Origin: Xylanibacillus composti
GTDB lineage: Bacteria > Bacillota > Bacilli > Paenibacillales > K13
Direction: 5' to 3'
Assembly (NCBI RefSeq): GCF_018403685.1
Contig: NZ_BOVK01000041.1
Coordinates: 46,199-110,198 of the forward strand
Length of the DNA stretch: 64,000 bases
Shown here: piece after piece, positions 35,464 to 44,932 of the stretch
How positions within the stretch are numbered: position 1 is the stretch's first letter
How the letters are laid out: each line of letters opens with the position of its first letter
Notes under the pieces: model-generated
What the model was told of the DNA's origin: nothing
Databases searched by the model: none
Seen by the model: only the letters and a program-made list of their open reading frames with translations
Translations under genes and position numbers: made by a program

Positions 35464-36423
35464 ATGCCACTCGTAGATATGCCGTTAGAACAGCTTTACG
35501 CATACCAGGGCATCAATCCTCGGCCTGACGATCACGATGCTTACTGGGATCGAGCCATCGCGGAAATGAAAGCGGTTGATCCGCAGATTGAGCTCGTGCC
35601 AAGCGATTTCGAAAACCCGGTCGCCGATTGCTTCGACTTGTATTTCACTGGCGTACGGGGAGCAAGAATACATGCCAAGTATGTTCGGCCGAAAAACCAG
35701 AAAGGGCCGCATCCGGCTGTACTGCAATTTCACGGTTATTCCGCGCATGCGGGGGAATGGCCGGAGAAGCTGTCCTATGCCGCACTGGGCTACTCGGTAT
35801 TTGCCTTGGATTGCCGCGGTCAGGGAGGGTATTCGGAGGATACGGGCGGCGTCAAGGGCAATACGCTGCGCGGCCACATTATTCGAGGTCTTAGCGACCA
35901 TCCTGACCATTTACTGTTCCGGCACATATTCCTCGATACGGCCCAGCTCGCGGGTATTGCCATGTCCATGCCTGAGGTTGATCCGGAGCGTGTAGGCGCA
36001 ATGGGCGGCTCGCAAGGCGGCGCGCTCGCCTTGGTCTGTGCAGCGCTGGAGCCAAAGATCAAGCGTCTGGTATCTGTGTATCCGTTCCTGTGCGATTATC
36101 GGCGGGTCTGGGAGATGGATTTGGATGTCAATGCCTATGAGGAGCTGCGTACGTACTTCCGTCATTTCGATCCGCAGCATGAACGGGAGGATGAAATTTT
36201 CACCAAGCTGGGCTACATAGACGTGCAATTTTTGGCGCCGCGCATCAAGGGGGAGGTCATGATGGCCGTGGGCCTGATGGATGCGATCTGTCCCCCATCC
36301 ACTCAATTCGCGGCGTTCAACAAAATCAATGCGCCGAAGCGGCTCGAAATCTACCCGGACTTTGGACACGAGCAGTTGAGAGGGTTCAGCAGCAAGGAAA
36401 TGCAGTTTTTGATGGGTCTCTAA
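35464..36423 (+). CDS. CE7-family acetyl esterase (acetylxylan esterase / cephalosporin-C deacetylase)
   Basis: A 319-residue alpha/beta hydrolase of carbohydrate esterase family 7. The signature pieces are FHGYSAHAGEW (oxyanion region), DCRGQGGYSED (RGQ motif), the nucleophile elbow GGSQGGALAL, the acid in GLMDAICPPSTQF and the C-terminal HE motif in PDFGHEQ. It removes acetyl groups from xylo-oligosaccharides and cephalosporin C. It has no signal peptide, so it acts on imported substrates in the cytoplasm. It is an insertion relative to the B. subtilis gene order and its stop overlaps that of convergent rluA. ATG 35464 is used. Confidence 0.93.
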   Translation: MPLVDMPLEQLYAYQGINPRPDDHDAYWDRAIAEMKAVDPQIELVPSDFENPVADCFDLYFTGVRGARIHAKYVRPKNQKGPHPAVLQFHGYSAHAGEWPEKLSYAALGYSVFALDCRGQGGYSEDTGGVKGNTLRGHIIRGLSDHPDHLLFRHIFLDTAQLAGIAMSMPEVDPERVGAMGGSQGGALALVCAALEPKIKRLVSVYPFLCDYRRVWEMDLDVNAYEELRTYFRHFDPQHEREDEIFTKLGYIDVQFLAPRIKGEVMMAVGLMDAICPPSTQFAAFNKINAPKRLEIYPDFGHEQLRGFSSKEMQFLMGL

Positions 36424-37289
36424 TCCATCTGCCCGCGCAGCGCGTTCAGTGCCTGCTGCATGTCGGCAGCCATGGGAGCCTCTACTGCAATTGGCTCGCC
36501 CGTCCATGGATGGGGGAATGCCAGCTGCGCTCCATGCAGCGCCTGGCGCGCCAGGCCTGCCATAGGTTTGCCGCCATACAGGAGATCGCCGAGAATCGGA
36601 TGGCCTTGAGCGCTCACATGTACGCGAATTTGATGGGTGCGTCCGGTTTCCAGCTGCAAGCGGAGCAGAGCGGCCGAACGAAACGATTCCACCACGGTAA
36701 AGTGCGTGACGGCCGGCTGACCGGCAGGGGATATCCGCCGCCGCTTGGGGTGATGGCGATCCCTGCCGATCGCAGCGTTGATCGTCCCTTTATGCTCGCG
36801 GGGGCGGCCATGAACAAGCGCGAGATACATCCGCGTTATCTGCTTCTGCCGCATCGCCTCATCCAGCCGATGCTGGGCAAGCGGATTTTTCGCATAAAGC
36901 ACCGGCCCGGTCGTGTCGGCATCCAATCGATGGATGTGACGGACACGGACCGCTTGGCCGGTGCTTTCATAATGGGCGGCAACCGCATTGGCCAGCGTAA
37001 TCGCTGCGTCATCTGGCGCAGTCGGGTGGACGGCCATCCCGGCAGGCTTGTTCGCAACCAGACAGAAATCATCCTCGTACAAGATGTCAATCGCTGCCCA
37101 GACCGGGGAGAAGCGCAGAGATTCGGCAGGGAACAGCCGAATATGCAGCCTCCCTGCCTGCTCCACCCATTCGCCGGCAGATTTGAGCTGCTTCTGCAAT
37201 TTGTCCGGAATGGGGGCCGCGTCTGCCCGGGAAGCCGGCAGCACCGCCCATTCTCCTCTTCGCTCATAGGGAACGGCTGCTTTCTTCAT
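36420..37289 (-). CDS. RluA-family pseudouridine synthase
   Basis: A 289-residue pseudouridine synthase with the catalytic Asp in HRLDADTTGPVLYAK and motifs LVANKPAGMAVHP and GRTHQIRVH. It modifies uridine in rRNA or tRNA; the exact target cannot be read from sequence. The start ATG 37289 overlaps the hemY stop as ATGA with GGAG upstream, placing it at the end of the hemE-hemH-hemY operon. The stop overlaps that of the convergent esterase gene. Confidence 0.92.
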   Translation of the reverse strand: MKKAAVPYERRGEWAVLPASRADAAPIPDKLQKQLKSAGEWVEQAGRLHIRLFPAESLRFSPVWAAIDILYEDDFCLVANKPAGMAVHPTAPDDAAITLANAVAAHYESTGQAVRVRHIHRLDADTTGPVLYAKNPLAQHRLDEAMRQKQITRMYLALVHGRPREHKGTINAAIGRDRHHPKRRRISPAGQPAVTHFTVVESFRSAALLRLQLETGRTHQIRVHVSAQGHPILGDLLYGGKPMAGLARQALHGAQLAFPHPWTGEPIAVEAPMAADMQQALNALRGQMD

Positions 37290-38743
37290 GATTCGCTCCA
37301 TAGGGCAGCGAGCTTCCCGGCAGCTGCTCGGCCGCTTTGAATGCAATCCGGTATGCCCACGCCGTAATAGGCGGAGCCAGCCAGCACTACACCAGGCAGC
37401 TGCTCGGCGAGCGCATGCTCGGCTTTCTTCATCTGTTCCAAATGACCTACCGGGTACTGCGGCATTGCCTTCATCCACCGATTCACATCAACAAACAGCG
37501 GAGCCAGGTCAAAGTCGAGCAGCTCGCTCAGCTCGCGGCGAACACCCGCAACAATCTCTTCATCGCTCATATGCTGCCACGCATCTTCCCCGGCTCGCCC
37601 CACATAACAGCGCAAAAGCAGTTTGCCCTGGGGCGCCGCATGCAGCCATTTGGACGATGTCCAGGTGCACGCAGTAATAAAGCGTCCTTCTTTGCGGGGG
37701 ACAAGAAACCCTGAACCGTCCATTTTCAGCTTCGCTTCCGGGCGATCATACGCCAATATGACATTGGCCACCGAAACATAACGAATGCTCTGGAGCGCTT
37801 GAATCTCTGCAACCCGCTTGAGAATGCCGGCCGTTTCATAGGCTGGCATAGCCATAATGACAGCATCTGCCGTCAGGCTCTCCCCGTTGTTCAGCCCAAG
37901 CAAGTACTGCTGTCTGCCTTCCGCATCCTTCACCCGATCCAGTGACTCCACTGATGTCCCATATCGAAACTCGGCTTTGTCCTTAAGATGTTCGACAAGA
38001 GATTCAATCAAGAAGCCGAGGCCATTGCGGTAATTCAAAAACATGCTCTGCTTGGCAATCGGCGGAAGCTCCATAGACGCTTGCGTTTGCTTGCGGCTCT
38101 GGGCCATTCCGAGTATGAGACTGCGGTAGGTTCGCTCAATATGATGAAACTGCGGAAATGTCGCCTTTACACTCAATGAGCGCGTATCCCCGGCATATAT
38201 GCCAGCCAGCAGCGGTTCCGCAATATGCTCATGCACCTCTTTGCCCAATCGTCTCTCCAGAAAGTCCCCGAGCGACTCATCGCCATCCCCTTGCCTCCTG
38301 GGCAGCAGCAAGTCCATTGCGGCCCGCAGCTTGCCTGACGGCGATACAAGGCCCGTCTTCAAAAAAGGGGACATCTTCGTAGGGATGCCCAGAACAAGAC
38401 CAGGCGGCATGCTGTGCAGCCGCTTATGATGAAGAATATATGTTTTTTGCGCTTTCGGATTCATCGGCACCAGTTCATCTTCGATGCCAAGCGATCGGGT
38501 CAGCTCGATGATGGGCAGCTTGCGTGATAAGAATGAGTCGGGCCCGCGTTCAATGACGAAATCGTCGCGGCGCAATGTGCGTATTTTGCCTCCGGGCCTA
38601 TCCGCCTTGTCCAGAATCAAAATCTCCGCATGCCGATCCTGCTTCCCAAGCGCCTCCAACAAGTAATAAGCCGCGCTTAACCCGGTGATCCCGGCCCCTG
38701 CAATCACGATTTTTTTCGACGTTGCGCGTTCCATCCTGCTCAT
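37286..38743 (-). CDS. hemY: coproporphyrinogen III oxidase (HemY/CgoX)
   Basis: A 485-residue FAD-dependent oxidase with the dinucleotide motif VIAGAGITGLSAAYYL and a C-terminal FAD motif (GSAYYGVGIPDCIQSG). In Firmicutes this enzyme oxidises coproporphyrinogen III to coproporphyrin III in the coproporphyrin-dependent route. The start overlaps the hemH stop as ATGA; a second ATG three codons later (38734) is an alternative. Confidence 0.95.
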   Translation of the reverse strand: MSRMERATSKKIVIAGAGITGLSAAYYLLEALGKQDRHAEILILDKADRPGGKIRTLRRDDFVIERGPDSFLSRKLPIIELTRSLGIEDELVPMNPKAQKTYILHHKRLHSMPPGLVLGIPTKMSPFLKTGLVSPSGKLRAAMDLLLPRRQGDGDESLGDFLERRLGKEVHEHIAEPLLAGIYAGDTRSLSVKATFPQFHHIERTYRSLILGMAQSRKQTQASMELPPIAKQSMFLNYRNGLGFLIESLVEHLKDKAEFRYGTSVESLDRVKDAEGRQQYLLGLNNGESLTADAVIMAMPAYETAGILKRVAEIQALQSIRYVSVANVILAYDRPEAKLKMDGSGFLVPRKEGRFITACTWTSSKWLHAAPQGKLLLRCYVGRAGEDAWQHMSDEEIVAGVRRELSELLDFDLAPLFVDVNRWMKAMPQYPVGHLEQMKKAEHALAEQLPGVVLAGSAYYGVGIPDCIQSGRAAAGKLAALWSES

Positions 38744-39681
38744 CCCTTTGCCAGTTGCTCGGTCACAGCATCAGCCAGCACCTGCATGTACAATGGATCG
38801 GTATTGAGCGACTCCGTCCGTTCGAGATGCATGTCCAGACGCTTCGCCGTTTGCTTCGCTTCAATGTCCAGATCATACAACACTTCCAGATGGTCCGAGA
38901 CGAAGCCAACCGGGCAAACGAGCACCGCGCGAACCTGTTCGGTGTGAAGCTTCTCGAGCACATCGAGTATATCCGGCCCCAGCCAAGGAACCGAAGTGCG
39001 GCCGGCGCTCTGCCATGCGAATTCCCAATTGCTCACTTGAGTCCGCTCCGCCACAGCGCGGGAAGTGGCCAGCAGCTGCTCAGGATAAGGATCGCCCATT
39101 TCCAATATGCGTTCAGGCAAACTATGAGCGGTGAACAGCACTTTCACACGATTTCTGTCCTCGGAATGGAACCGTTCAAGCGCATGCTCCACACGCTTGG
39201 CAAGCGCCTCAATGAGCAGCGGATGCAGATGGTAGCTCTGCACGCAGCTTAATTCAATTCCCGCCCGCTCTGCTTCTTCCTTAGCGCGCTTGATATAACC
39301 GCCTACGCTCATCACCGAATAATGCGGTGCGAGAACGATACCCACCGCGCGCTGAATGCCGTCCGCCGCCATCTGTTTAACACCGTCCTCGATGAACGGA
39401 GCGGCATGCTTCAAGCCTTGGTAGCACACAAAGCGCACGGAATCCGAAGCGGAGGCATTCAACGTCTCTTCAAGGGCCTGCACTTGCCTATTCGTATTTT
39501 CACGCAGCGGAAATACGCCTCCCACTATCGCTTTGTAGCGATCCGTCAGCTCCTGCAGCTGTTCCGGCGATGGCGGGCTTCCTCTGCGAATATGCGTATA
39601 GTAGGGTTCGATTTGATCCAGACTTTCCGGCGTTCCATAGGACATGACCAATACTCCGATTGTCTGTGCTGCCATTGTCAT
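38740..39681 (-). CDS. hemH: ferrochelatase (coproporphyrin type, CpfC)
   Basis: A 313-residue chelatase that inserts ferrous iron into coproporphyrin III. The conserved His lies in LAPHYSVMSVGGY, with motifs FTAHSLPERI and CPVGFVSDHLEVLYDLDIEA. It overlaps hemE and hemY by 4 nt on each side. No HemQ gene, needed to finish heme in this pathway, is present in the window. Confidence 0.96.
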   Translation of the reverse strand: MTMAAQTIGVLVMSYGTPESLDQIEPYYTHIRRGSPPSPEQLQELTDRYKAIVGGVFPLRENTNRQVQALEETLNASASDSVRFVCYQGLKHAAPFIEDGVKQMAADGIQRAVGIVLAPHYSVMSVGGYIKRAKEEAERAGIELSCVQSYHLHPLLIEALAKRVEHALERFHSEDRNRVKVLFTAHSLPERILEMGDPYPEQLLATSRAVAERTQVSNWEFAWQSAGRTSVPWLGPDILDVLEKLHTEQVRAVLVCPVGFVSDHLEVLYDLDIEAKQTAKRLDMHLERTESLNTDPLYMQVLADAVTEQLAKG

Positions 39682-40745
39682 AGGCTCCCTTCTTTGGCTG
39701 TCGAACGGGCCAACGCCTCTCTGGAATATTCATGGATGAAAGCTGTCAGCTCGCGCAGCTTGTCCAACGAAGCCTCCGGGAACAGGCCATGGCCCAAGTT
39801 GAAGATAAAGCCGGGGCTTTCTATGCCTTCATCAATGATTTTCCTGGCCTGCTGCTCGATAACTGGCATAGGCGCGGTCAGAACCGTCGGATCGAGATTT
39901 CCCTGGATGGCATAGCGATGTCCAAGACGTTCGCGACCCTTCGAGAGCGGGACTCGCCAATCCAAGCCAATGACGTCTGCCTCCAGCGAACGCAGAGAGG
40001 GCAACAACTCGCCTGAACTTACACCGGGGAAATAAATCTTGGGCTGCGGCAAATCCCGCAGCTCGTGGAAAATCCGCCGGATAACAGGAAGGACGAAAGC
40101 TTCGAAATCTCTGGGCGCAAGCGCGCCTACCCAGCTGTCAAACAGCTGCACAGCATCCGCTCCAGCCGCAATATGCGCGCGCAAATAGGCAATGACCATA
40201 TCGCCAAGCTTATCCATCAACGCATGCCACACGTCCGGTTCTCCATACATAAGCGCCTTCGTCCGCAAATAATTTTTGGACGGGCGTCCTTCTATGAGAT
40301 AGCTCGCTATCGTGAACGGAGCGCCGGCAAACGTGATAAGCGGCACCTCAAGCTGCTTGTCCAGCAGCCTGATCGTTTCAATGACATGTCCCAGATCGCC
40401 ATCCACGTCAATCGGCTTCAATCGATCCACATCGGCTTTGCTTCGGATCGGATTGTCTATCACCGGACCGACATTCTTGACAATGTCGAATTGGATGCCA
40501 AGGGACGCCACAGGATTCATAATATCCGAATACAAGATTGCCGCGTCCACGCCAAGCTTGCGCACCGGCATCATCGTCACGTCGGCGGCCAATTCGGGCT
40601 GCCTGCAAATTTCAAGCAAGCTGTACTTCTCCTTGATCTTGCGGTAGTCCGGATCGTAGCGGCCTGCCTGCCGCATGTACCACACTGGCACATGTGATGT
40701 CCGTTCCTGGCGGCACGCCTGCAAAAAAGCTTCGTTTGTACGCAT
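39678..40745 (-). CDS. hemE: uroporphyrinogen decarboxylase
   Basis: A 355-residue enzyme converting uroporphyrinogen III to coproporphyrinogen III. The signature WYMRQAGRYDPDYR is at the N-terminus, with FAGAPFT and DWRVPL further on. First gene of the hemE-hemH-hemY-rluA operon; ATG 40745 is preceded by GGGGAAAG. Confidence 0.97.
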   Translation of the reverse strand: MRTNEAFLQACRQERTSHVPVWYMRQAGRYDPDYRKIKEKYSLLEICRQPELAADVTMMPVRKLGVDAAILYSDIMNPVASLGIQFDIVKNVGPVIDNPIRSKADVDRLKPIDVDGDLGHVIETIRLLDKQLEVPLITFAGAPFTIASYLIEGRPSKNYLRTKALMYGEPDVWHALMDKLGDMVIAYLRAHIAAGADAVQLFDSWVGALAPRDFEAFVLPVIRRIFHELRDLPQPKIYFPGVSSGELLPSLRSLEADVIGLDWRVPLSKGRERLGHRYAIQGNLDPTVLTAPMPVIEQQARKIIDEGIESPGFIFNLGHGLFPEASLDKLRELTAFIHEYSREALARSTAKEGSL

Positions 40746-40912
40746 ATCGCTTTCCCCGTTTCTATGGTTCAAAATGTCTGTTATTGTTTATTATGACCGT
40801 TTTCATTCAGGCGCACAACCAATTACCGGGACGAGTTTCTGACAATCCTATGACAACCGATGTCAGCTGGCCGGGAACCGGAAAGGAATTGTATCCGTTC
40901 GTAGGAAAACCA

Positions 40913-40948
40913 ACAAAAAAACAGCCCAGCGGAGTGACCGCTGGACTG
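40913..40948 (-). terminator. terminator after the lytic transglycosylase gene
   Basis: CAGTCCAGCGG pairs with CCGCTGGGCTG (40922-40948) with a 5-nt loop and is followed by seven T on the minus strand. Confidence 0.85.
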
Positions 40949-40971
40949 CAGCTATTTTCCTGCAACTTACA

Positions 40972-41709
40972 TTATTCCCGATTCAAAATACCGAGCACCT
41001 TGCGGACGTACCCTTGCGTTTCCACCGGCAGCTCATCTATGCGGGCAAACAGTTGCTCGTCATTCGAAATGCCAAGCCGATCTACACGACCGGGACCTGC
41101 ATTATAGGCTGCCAATGCCACTGCGGTATTGCCTTCATATTTGCGCAGCAGATCCGCCAAAAATCTAGTGCCGCCGTTAATGTTCTGGACCGGGTCAAAC
41201 ACATTCGCAACCCCCACCTGGCGGGCAGTGTCATCCATCAGCTGCATCAGCCCCTTGGCGCCTGCATGAGAGACGGCGTGCGGATCGTATGCGGATTCCA
41301 CTTGAATGACGGCATCGATCAAGCGGGAGCTGACGCCGTGCCTGGCTGCTGCTGCTTCAATATTCGCCTGAAAGCTTGAGGATGAGGCGGGGGCGAAGGA
41401 CGCAGCCGCCCTCAGGGCTGCAGCCTCCCGGGCGCCTGCACTCTCGTAGCTCAAGTAAGTTGTAACCGGCACCTGACGCGCAAGCGCCTCCAGCGCAAGC
41501 TTGGCCGGGATTACGCGCAGCTGTGGCTGCACACCGGATTCCAAGCCGCCGGCTTGTCCCTCGGCATTCGCCATCTGTTCCAGCAACGCGGCAAATTCCG
41601 AATCGGTGTATGAACCTGCCTCGGATGCGATCGGATCGTGTGCGTTGTTTGCAATTGTAGACGCATTCGCTGCTTGCAGCCAATGCGAAAGCAGTTCTGG
41701 CCGGATCAT
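40972..41709 (-). CDS. lytic transglycosylase (SLT domain)
   Basis: A 245-residue protein with a C-terminal goose-type/SLT lysozyme domain (about 125-240). The catalytic Glu is in AVIQVESAYDPHAVSHAGAKGLMQLM, followed by the GNTAVALAAYNAGPGRV motif. These enzymes cut glycan strands to 1,6-anhydro ends. The N-terminal half is Ala/Ser-rich with no clear signal peptide, as in B. subtilis YjbJ. ATG 41709 with AAGGG upstream. It stands alone, flanked by its own terminator. Confidence 0.88.
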   Translation of the reverse strand: MIRPELLSHWLQAANASTIANNAHDPIASEAGSYTDSEFAALLEQMANAEGQAGGLESGVQPQLRVIPAKLALEALARQVPVTTYLSYESAGAREAAALRAAASFAPASSSSFQANIEAAAARHGVSSRLIDAVIQVESAYDPHAVSHAGAKGLMQLMDDTARQVGVANVFDPVQNINGGTRFLADLLRKYEGNTAVALAAYNAGPGRVDRLGISNDEQLFARIDELPVETQGYVRKVLGILNRE

Positions 41710-41824
41710 GAGCCGCACCCTTCCCTTATATGTATGAGATCATTCAGTCTGTCAATCAGTTTGTCATATCTATGTACCATCATAGCAGAGAAAGGAAGTT
41801 GTCGGCAAGTGTCAAACCGTGTAG

Positions 41825-41864
41825 AAAAAGACGACAGCAGCAGCTTTTTGGGGCATGCTGCTGC
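41825..41864 (-). terminator. terminator after hemL
   Basis: GCAGCAGC (minus, 41857-41864) pairs with GCTGCTGC (41837-41844); a short T-run follows after five bases. Weaker than the others. Confidence 0.55.
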
Positions 41865-41874
41865 CGCTTTCATC

Positions 41875-43176
41875 TTAAAGCTGTTTCAAGGCCTTGCGGT
41901 GCGCCTCAATCGTAAACGCAATATCTTCATCGCTATGCGCGGTCGATACGAACATGCCCTCGAACTGGGAAGGTGCAACCGACACGCCCAAGTCCAGCAG
42001 AGCGGCAAAATATCGGTTGAACAAGGACAAATCCGCTGTCTTGGCTGTGTCGTAATTGATAACGCGCTGCTCTGTAAAGAACGGGCAAATCATCGAACCG
42101 ACACGGTTGATCGTGCTCGGAACGCCCGCTTCCTCCGCATTCGCCAGAAATCCTTGCTCCAGTGCAGCCGATTTCCGTTCCAGCTCCTCATAAACGCCCG
42201 GCTCGCCCAAGAGCTTTAATGTTTCGAGACCCGCCGCCATGGCGAGCGGATTGCCCGACAGGGTTCCTGCCTGATAAATCGGTCCGCTTGGGGCCATCTG
42301 CTCCATAATATCTCGCCTGCCGCCATACGCGCCTACCGGCAGCCCCCCGCCGATGACCTTTCCCATACAGGTCAAATCGGGGGTGACGCCGTAGAGCCCC
42401 TGCGCACTGTGCAGTCCAACACGAAAGCCAGTCATGACTTCGTCAAAGATCAACAAGCTGCCGTACTGCTCCGTAATGGCGCGCAGACCGGGCAAAAATC
42501 CGGGCTGTGGCGGAACTACGCCCATATTGCCGGCAATCGGTTCCACGATGACACCTGCAATTTCTTCCCCGAAGCGCTCGAATGCCAGCTTCACGGCTTC
42601 CAGATCATTATAGGGCAGAGTCAGCGTATGGGCAGCGATTTGCTCAGGCACGCCCGGACTGTCAGGCAGCCCCAAAGTAGCTACGCCGGAACCCGCTTTG
42701 ATCAGCAGCGAATCGGCATGGCCATGGTAGCATCCCTCGAACTTCACAATCTTGTTCCGCCCGGTGAAGCCTCTGGCCAATCGCAATGCGCTCATCGTGG
42801 CCTCGGTGCCGGAATTGACCATCCGCACAATCTCAACTGAAGGCATGCGCTCGCATACCAGCTTCGCCATTTCCGTTTCGAGCAGCGTTGGCGCGCCAAA
42901 GCTCGTCCCTTGGGCAGCTGTGCGGGCGAGCGCTTCCACCACTGCCGGATGCGCATGGCCGACTATCAGCGGGCCCCATGAGCCGATATAATCCAAATAG
43001 TCATTGCCGTCGATGTCCCATACTCGCGCTCCCTCGCCGCGCTCAATAAACAGCGGATTCAGCCCTACGGACTTGAATGCGCGAACCGGGGAATTTACCC
43101 CGCCGGGTATGTATGCTTTTGCTTCTTGAAACGCTGCCTCTGAAGCCGCCGTCAGCCGCTTCCCTTGCATGTTCAT
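41875..43176 (-). CDS. hemL: glutamate-1-semialdehyde 2,1-aminomutase
   Basis: A 433-residue PLP aminomutase that makes 5-aminolevulinate from glutamate-1-semialdehyde, the second step after HemA. Motifs include [20 protein letters not shown] and the PLP lysine in [17 protein letters not shown]. It is cut off from the rest of the hem cluster by a divergent Crp/Fnr gene, so it needs its own promoter in the 72-bp gap 43177-43248. I could not assign that promoter with confidence. Confidence 0.97.
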   Translation of the reverse strand: MNMQGKRLTAASEAAFQEAKAYIPGGVNSPVRAFKSVGLNPLFIERGEGARVWDIDGNDYLDYIGSWGPLIVGHAHPAVVEALARTAAQGTSFGAPTLLETEMAKLVCERMPSVEIVRMVNSGTEATMSALRLARGFTGRNKIVKFEGCYHGHADSLLIKAGSGVATLGLPDSPGVPEQIAAHTLTLPYNDLEAVKLAFERFGEEIAGVIVEPIAGNMGVVPPQPGFLPGLRAITEQYGSLLIFDEVMTGFRVGLHSAQGLYGVTPDLTCMGKVIGGGLPVGAYGGRRDIMEQMAPSGPIYQAGTLSGNPLAMAAGLETLKLLGEPGVYEELERKSAALEQGFLANAEEAGVPSTINRVGSMICPFFTEQRVINYDTAKTADLSLFNRYFAALLDLGVSVAPSQFEGMFVSTAHSDEDIAFTIEAHRKALKQL

Positions 43177-43248
43177 GTCACAACCGCCTTTCCTGTCATA
43201 TAGTGCTGTGCTACAATGAAGATTATTACATAATGGAGGCTTACGCCC

Positions 43249-43911
43249 TTGATTGAACTATTGCAGTCTGTCCCGTTGTTCCAGCAGCTGAAGCCGGAGC
43301 AGCTGGCGCACATCGCCGAAATCAGCACACGCGCTTCTTATAAGCCCGGCACGATCCTCTTTCATGAGAATGATCCAGGCAATGTGTTCTATATTGTAGC
43401 GAGCGGCAGCGTCAAAATTTACACGTCCAGTTCTTCAGGCGAAGAAAAAATCTTGACGACGTTCAAAGCAGGAGACAGCTTTGGCGAGCTGGCGCTCATT
43501 GACGGCAAGCCTCGTTCGGCATCCGCCCAAACTCTAGAAACCTCCACGTTGTACAGCATACAGGCCAGAGACTTCCTTGCCGTATTGCGCCAGCACTTTG
43601 AAATTTCTCTAGGCATTATGCAGGAGCTGTCCAAGCGACTGCGCGATACGAATCAGCACGTGCATGACTTGACCTTCCTCGACGCGCGCACCCGCCTTGT
43701 CAAAAACTTAATCATACTGGCAAATCGAAGCGGCATCCGCAACGGCAACACCATTCAAATCAAGATGATGCTGAATTATGATGAGCTGTCCCGGATGGCC
43801 GGCGTGCAAAAGAACGTATTGACAGAGGTCATCCGGGAATTCGAGCAAAAAGGGCTGCTGACCGTACATCCTGACAGCTTTACCTTGGACTTGAGCAAAC
43901 TGAGAGGCTGA
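43249..43911 (+). CDS. Crp/Fnr-family transcriptional regulator
   Basis: A 220-residue regulator with an N-terminal cyclic-nucleotide-binding fold (about 10-125; [20 protein letters not shown]) and a C-terminal winged helix (about 150-215; [30 protein letters not shown]). No N-terminal cysteine cluster is present, so it is not an iron-sulfur Fnr. The start is TTG 43249 with GGAGG 9 nt upstream; a possible -10 TACAAT lies at 43212-43217. It is inserted between hemB and hemL on the opposite strand, its stop 6 nt from that of hemB. Control of hemL or heme supply is a plausible guess, not shown. Confidence 0.9.
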   Translation: MIELLQSVPLFQQLKPEQLAHIAEISTRASYKPGTILFHENDPGNVFYIVASGSVKIYTSSSSGEEKILTTFKAGDSFGELALIDGKPRSASAQTLETSTLYSIQARDFLAVLRQHFEISLGIMQELSKRLRDTNQHVHDLTFLDARTRLVKNLIILANRSGIRNGNTIQIKMMLNYDELSRMAGVQKNVLTEVIREFEQKGLLTVHPDSFTLDLSKLRG

Positions 43912-43917
43912 TACCTG

Positions 43918-44919
43918 TCATTGGTTGGACGGCTCGCGAAGGAATCGCGCCACATCCTTGGCAAAGTATGTCAAGATCAAATCTGCACCCGCTCTTTTGA
44001 ACGCCGTCATCGTTTCGAGGATGACGGCTTTTTCGTCGATCCATCCATTGGCTGCCGCCGCCTTCACCATCGCATATTCCGCGCTCACATTATAGACCGC
44101 TACTGGCAGGTCAAACTGGTCCTTCAGCATCCGCACAATATCAAGATAAGCCAAGCCCGGCTTCACCATCAGCATGTCAGCCCCCTCAACCACGTCGGAC
44201 TCCGCTTCACGGAGGGCCTCCCTGGCATTTCCAGGGTCCATCTGATACGTTCTGCGGTCGCCAAACTGCGGGCTGGAATGTGCCGCATCGCGGAACGGAC
44301 CGTAGAAGGCGGAGGCGTACTTGACCGCATACGACAAAATCGGAACCGATTCAAAACCTGCCTCGTCCAGACCGCTGCGAATCGCTTGAACAAAGCCGTC
44401 CATCATGTTGGAAGGCGCGATAATATCCGCACCCGCTTGCGCCTGGGATACTGCCGTTTTCACCAAAAGCTCAAGCGAAGCGTCGTTGTCCACGGTCGCT
44501 TCCTTATGCTCGTGCTGCTCCACAACCCCGCAATGGCCATGATCGGTAAACTGGCACAAGCACGTATCGGCAACAACAAGAAGATGAGGCGCCTTCTCTT
44601 TTATGAGTCGGATCGCCCGCTGTACGATTCCCGACTCCATATGGGCCGAAGTGCCGCACTCGTCCTTCTCCGCCGGTACACCGAACAAAAGAATTGCAGG
44701 GATGCCCAGCTTCGTCACTTCCCGAAGCTCCTCTTCCAATCGATCAAGCGACCAGTGATAAATGCCTGGCATGGACGGAATTTCTTCGCGAATGTTGCTG
44801 CCTTCCGCTACAAATATCGGATAAATCAAATCATTGACAGACAGGCTTGTCTCCCGCACCATATTGCGCAATGTGGCCGAGCTGCGCAATCTGCGGTGAC
44901 GTCTAACTGGAAAACTCAT
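43918..44919 (-). CDS. hemB: delta-aminolevulinic acid dehydratase (porphobilinogen synthase)
   Basis: A 333-residue enzyme condensing two 5-aminolevulinates to porphobilinogen. The zinc-type cysteine cluster [14 protein letters not shown] and the active-site lysine regions ([30 protein letters not shown]) are present. Last gene of the hemA-to-hemB run; it starts 13 nt after cobA-hemD. Confidence 0.97.
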   Translation of the reverse strand: MSFPVRRHRRLRSSATLRNMVRETSLSVNDLIYPIFVAEGSNIREEIPSMPGIYHWSLDRLEEELREVTKLGIPAILLFGVPAEKDECGTSAHMESGIVQRAIRLIKEKAPHLLVVADTCLCQFTDHGHCGVVEQHEHKEATVDNDASLELLVKTAVSQAQAGADIIAPSNMMDGFVQAIRSGLDEAGFESVPILSYAVKYASAFYGPFRDAAHSSPQFGDRRTYQMDPGNAREALREAESDVVEGADMLMVKPGLAYLDIVRMLKDQFDLPVAVYNVSAEYAMVKAAAANGWIDEKAVILETMTAFKRAGADLILTYFAKDVARFLREPSNQ

Positions 44920-44932
44920 GACGCAACGCCTC

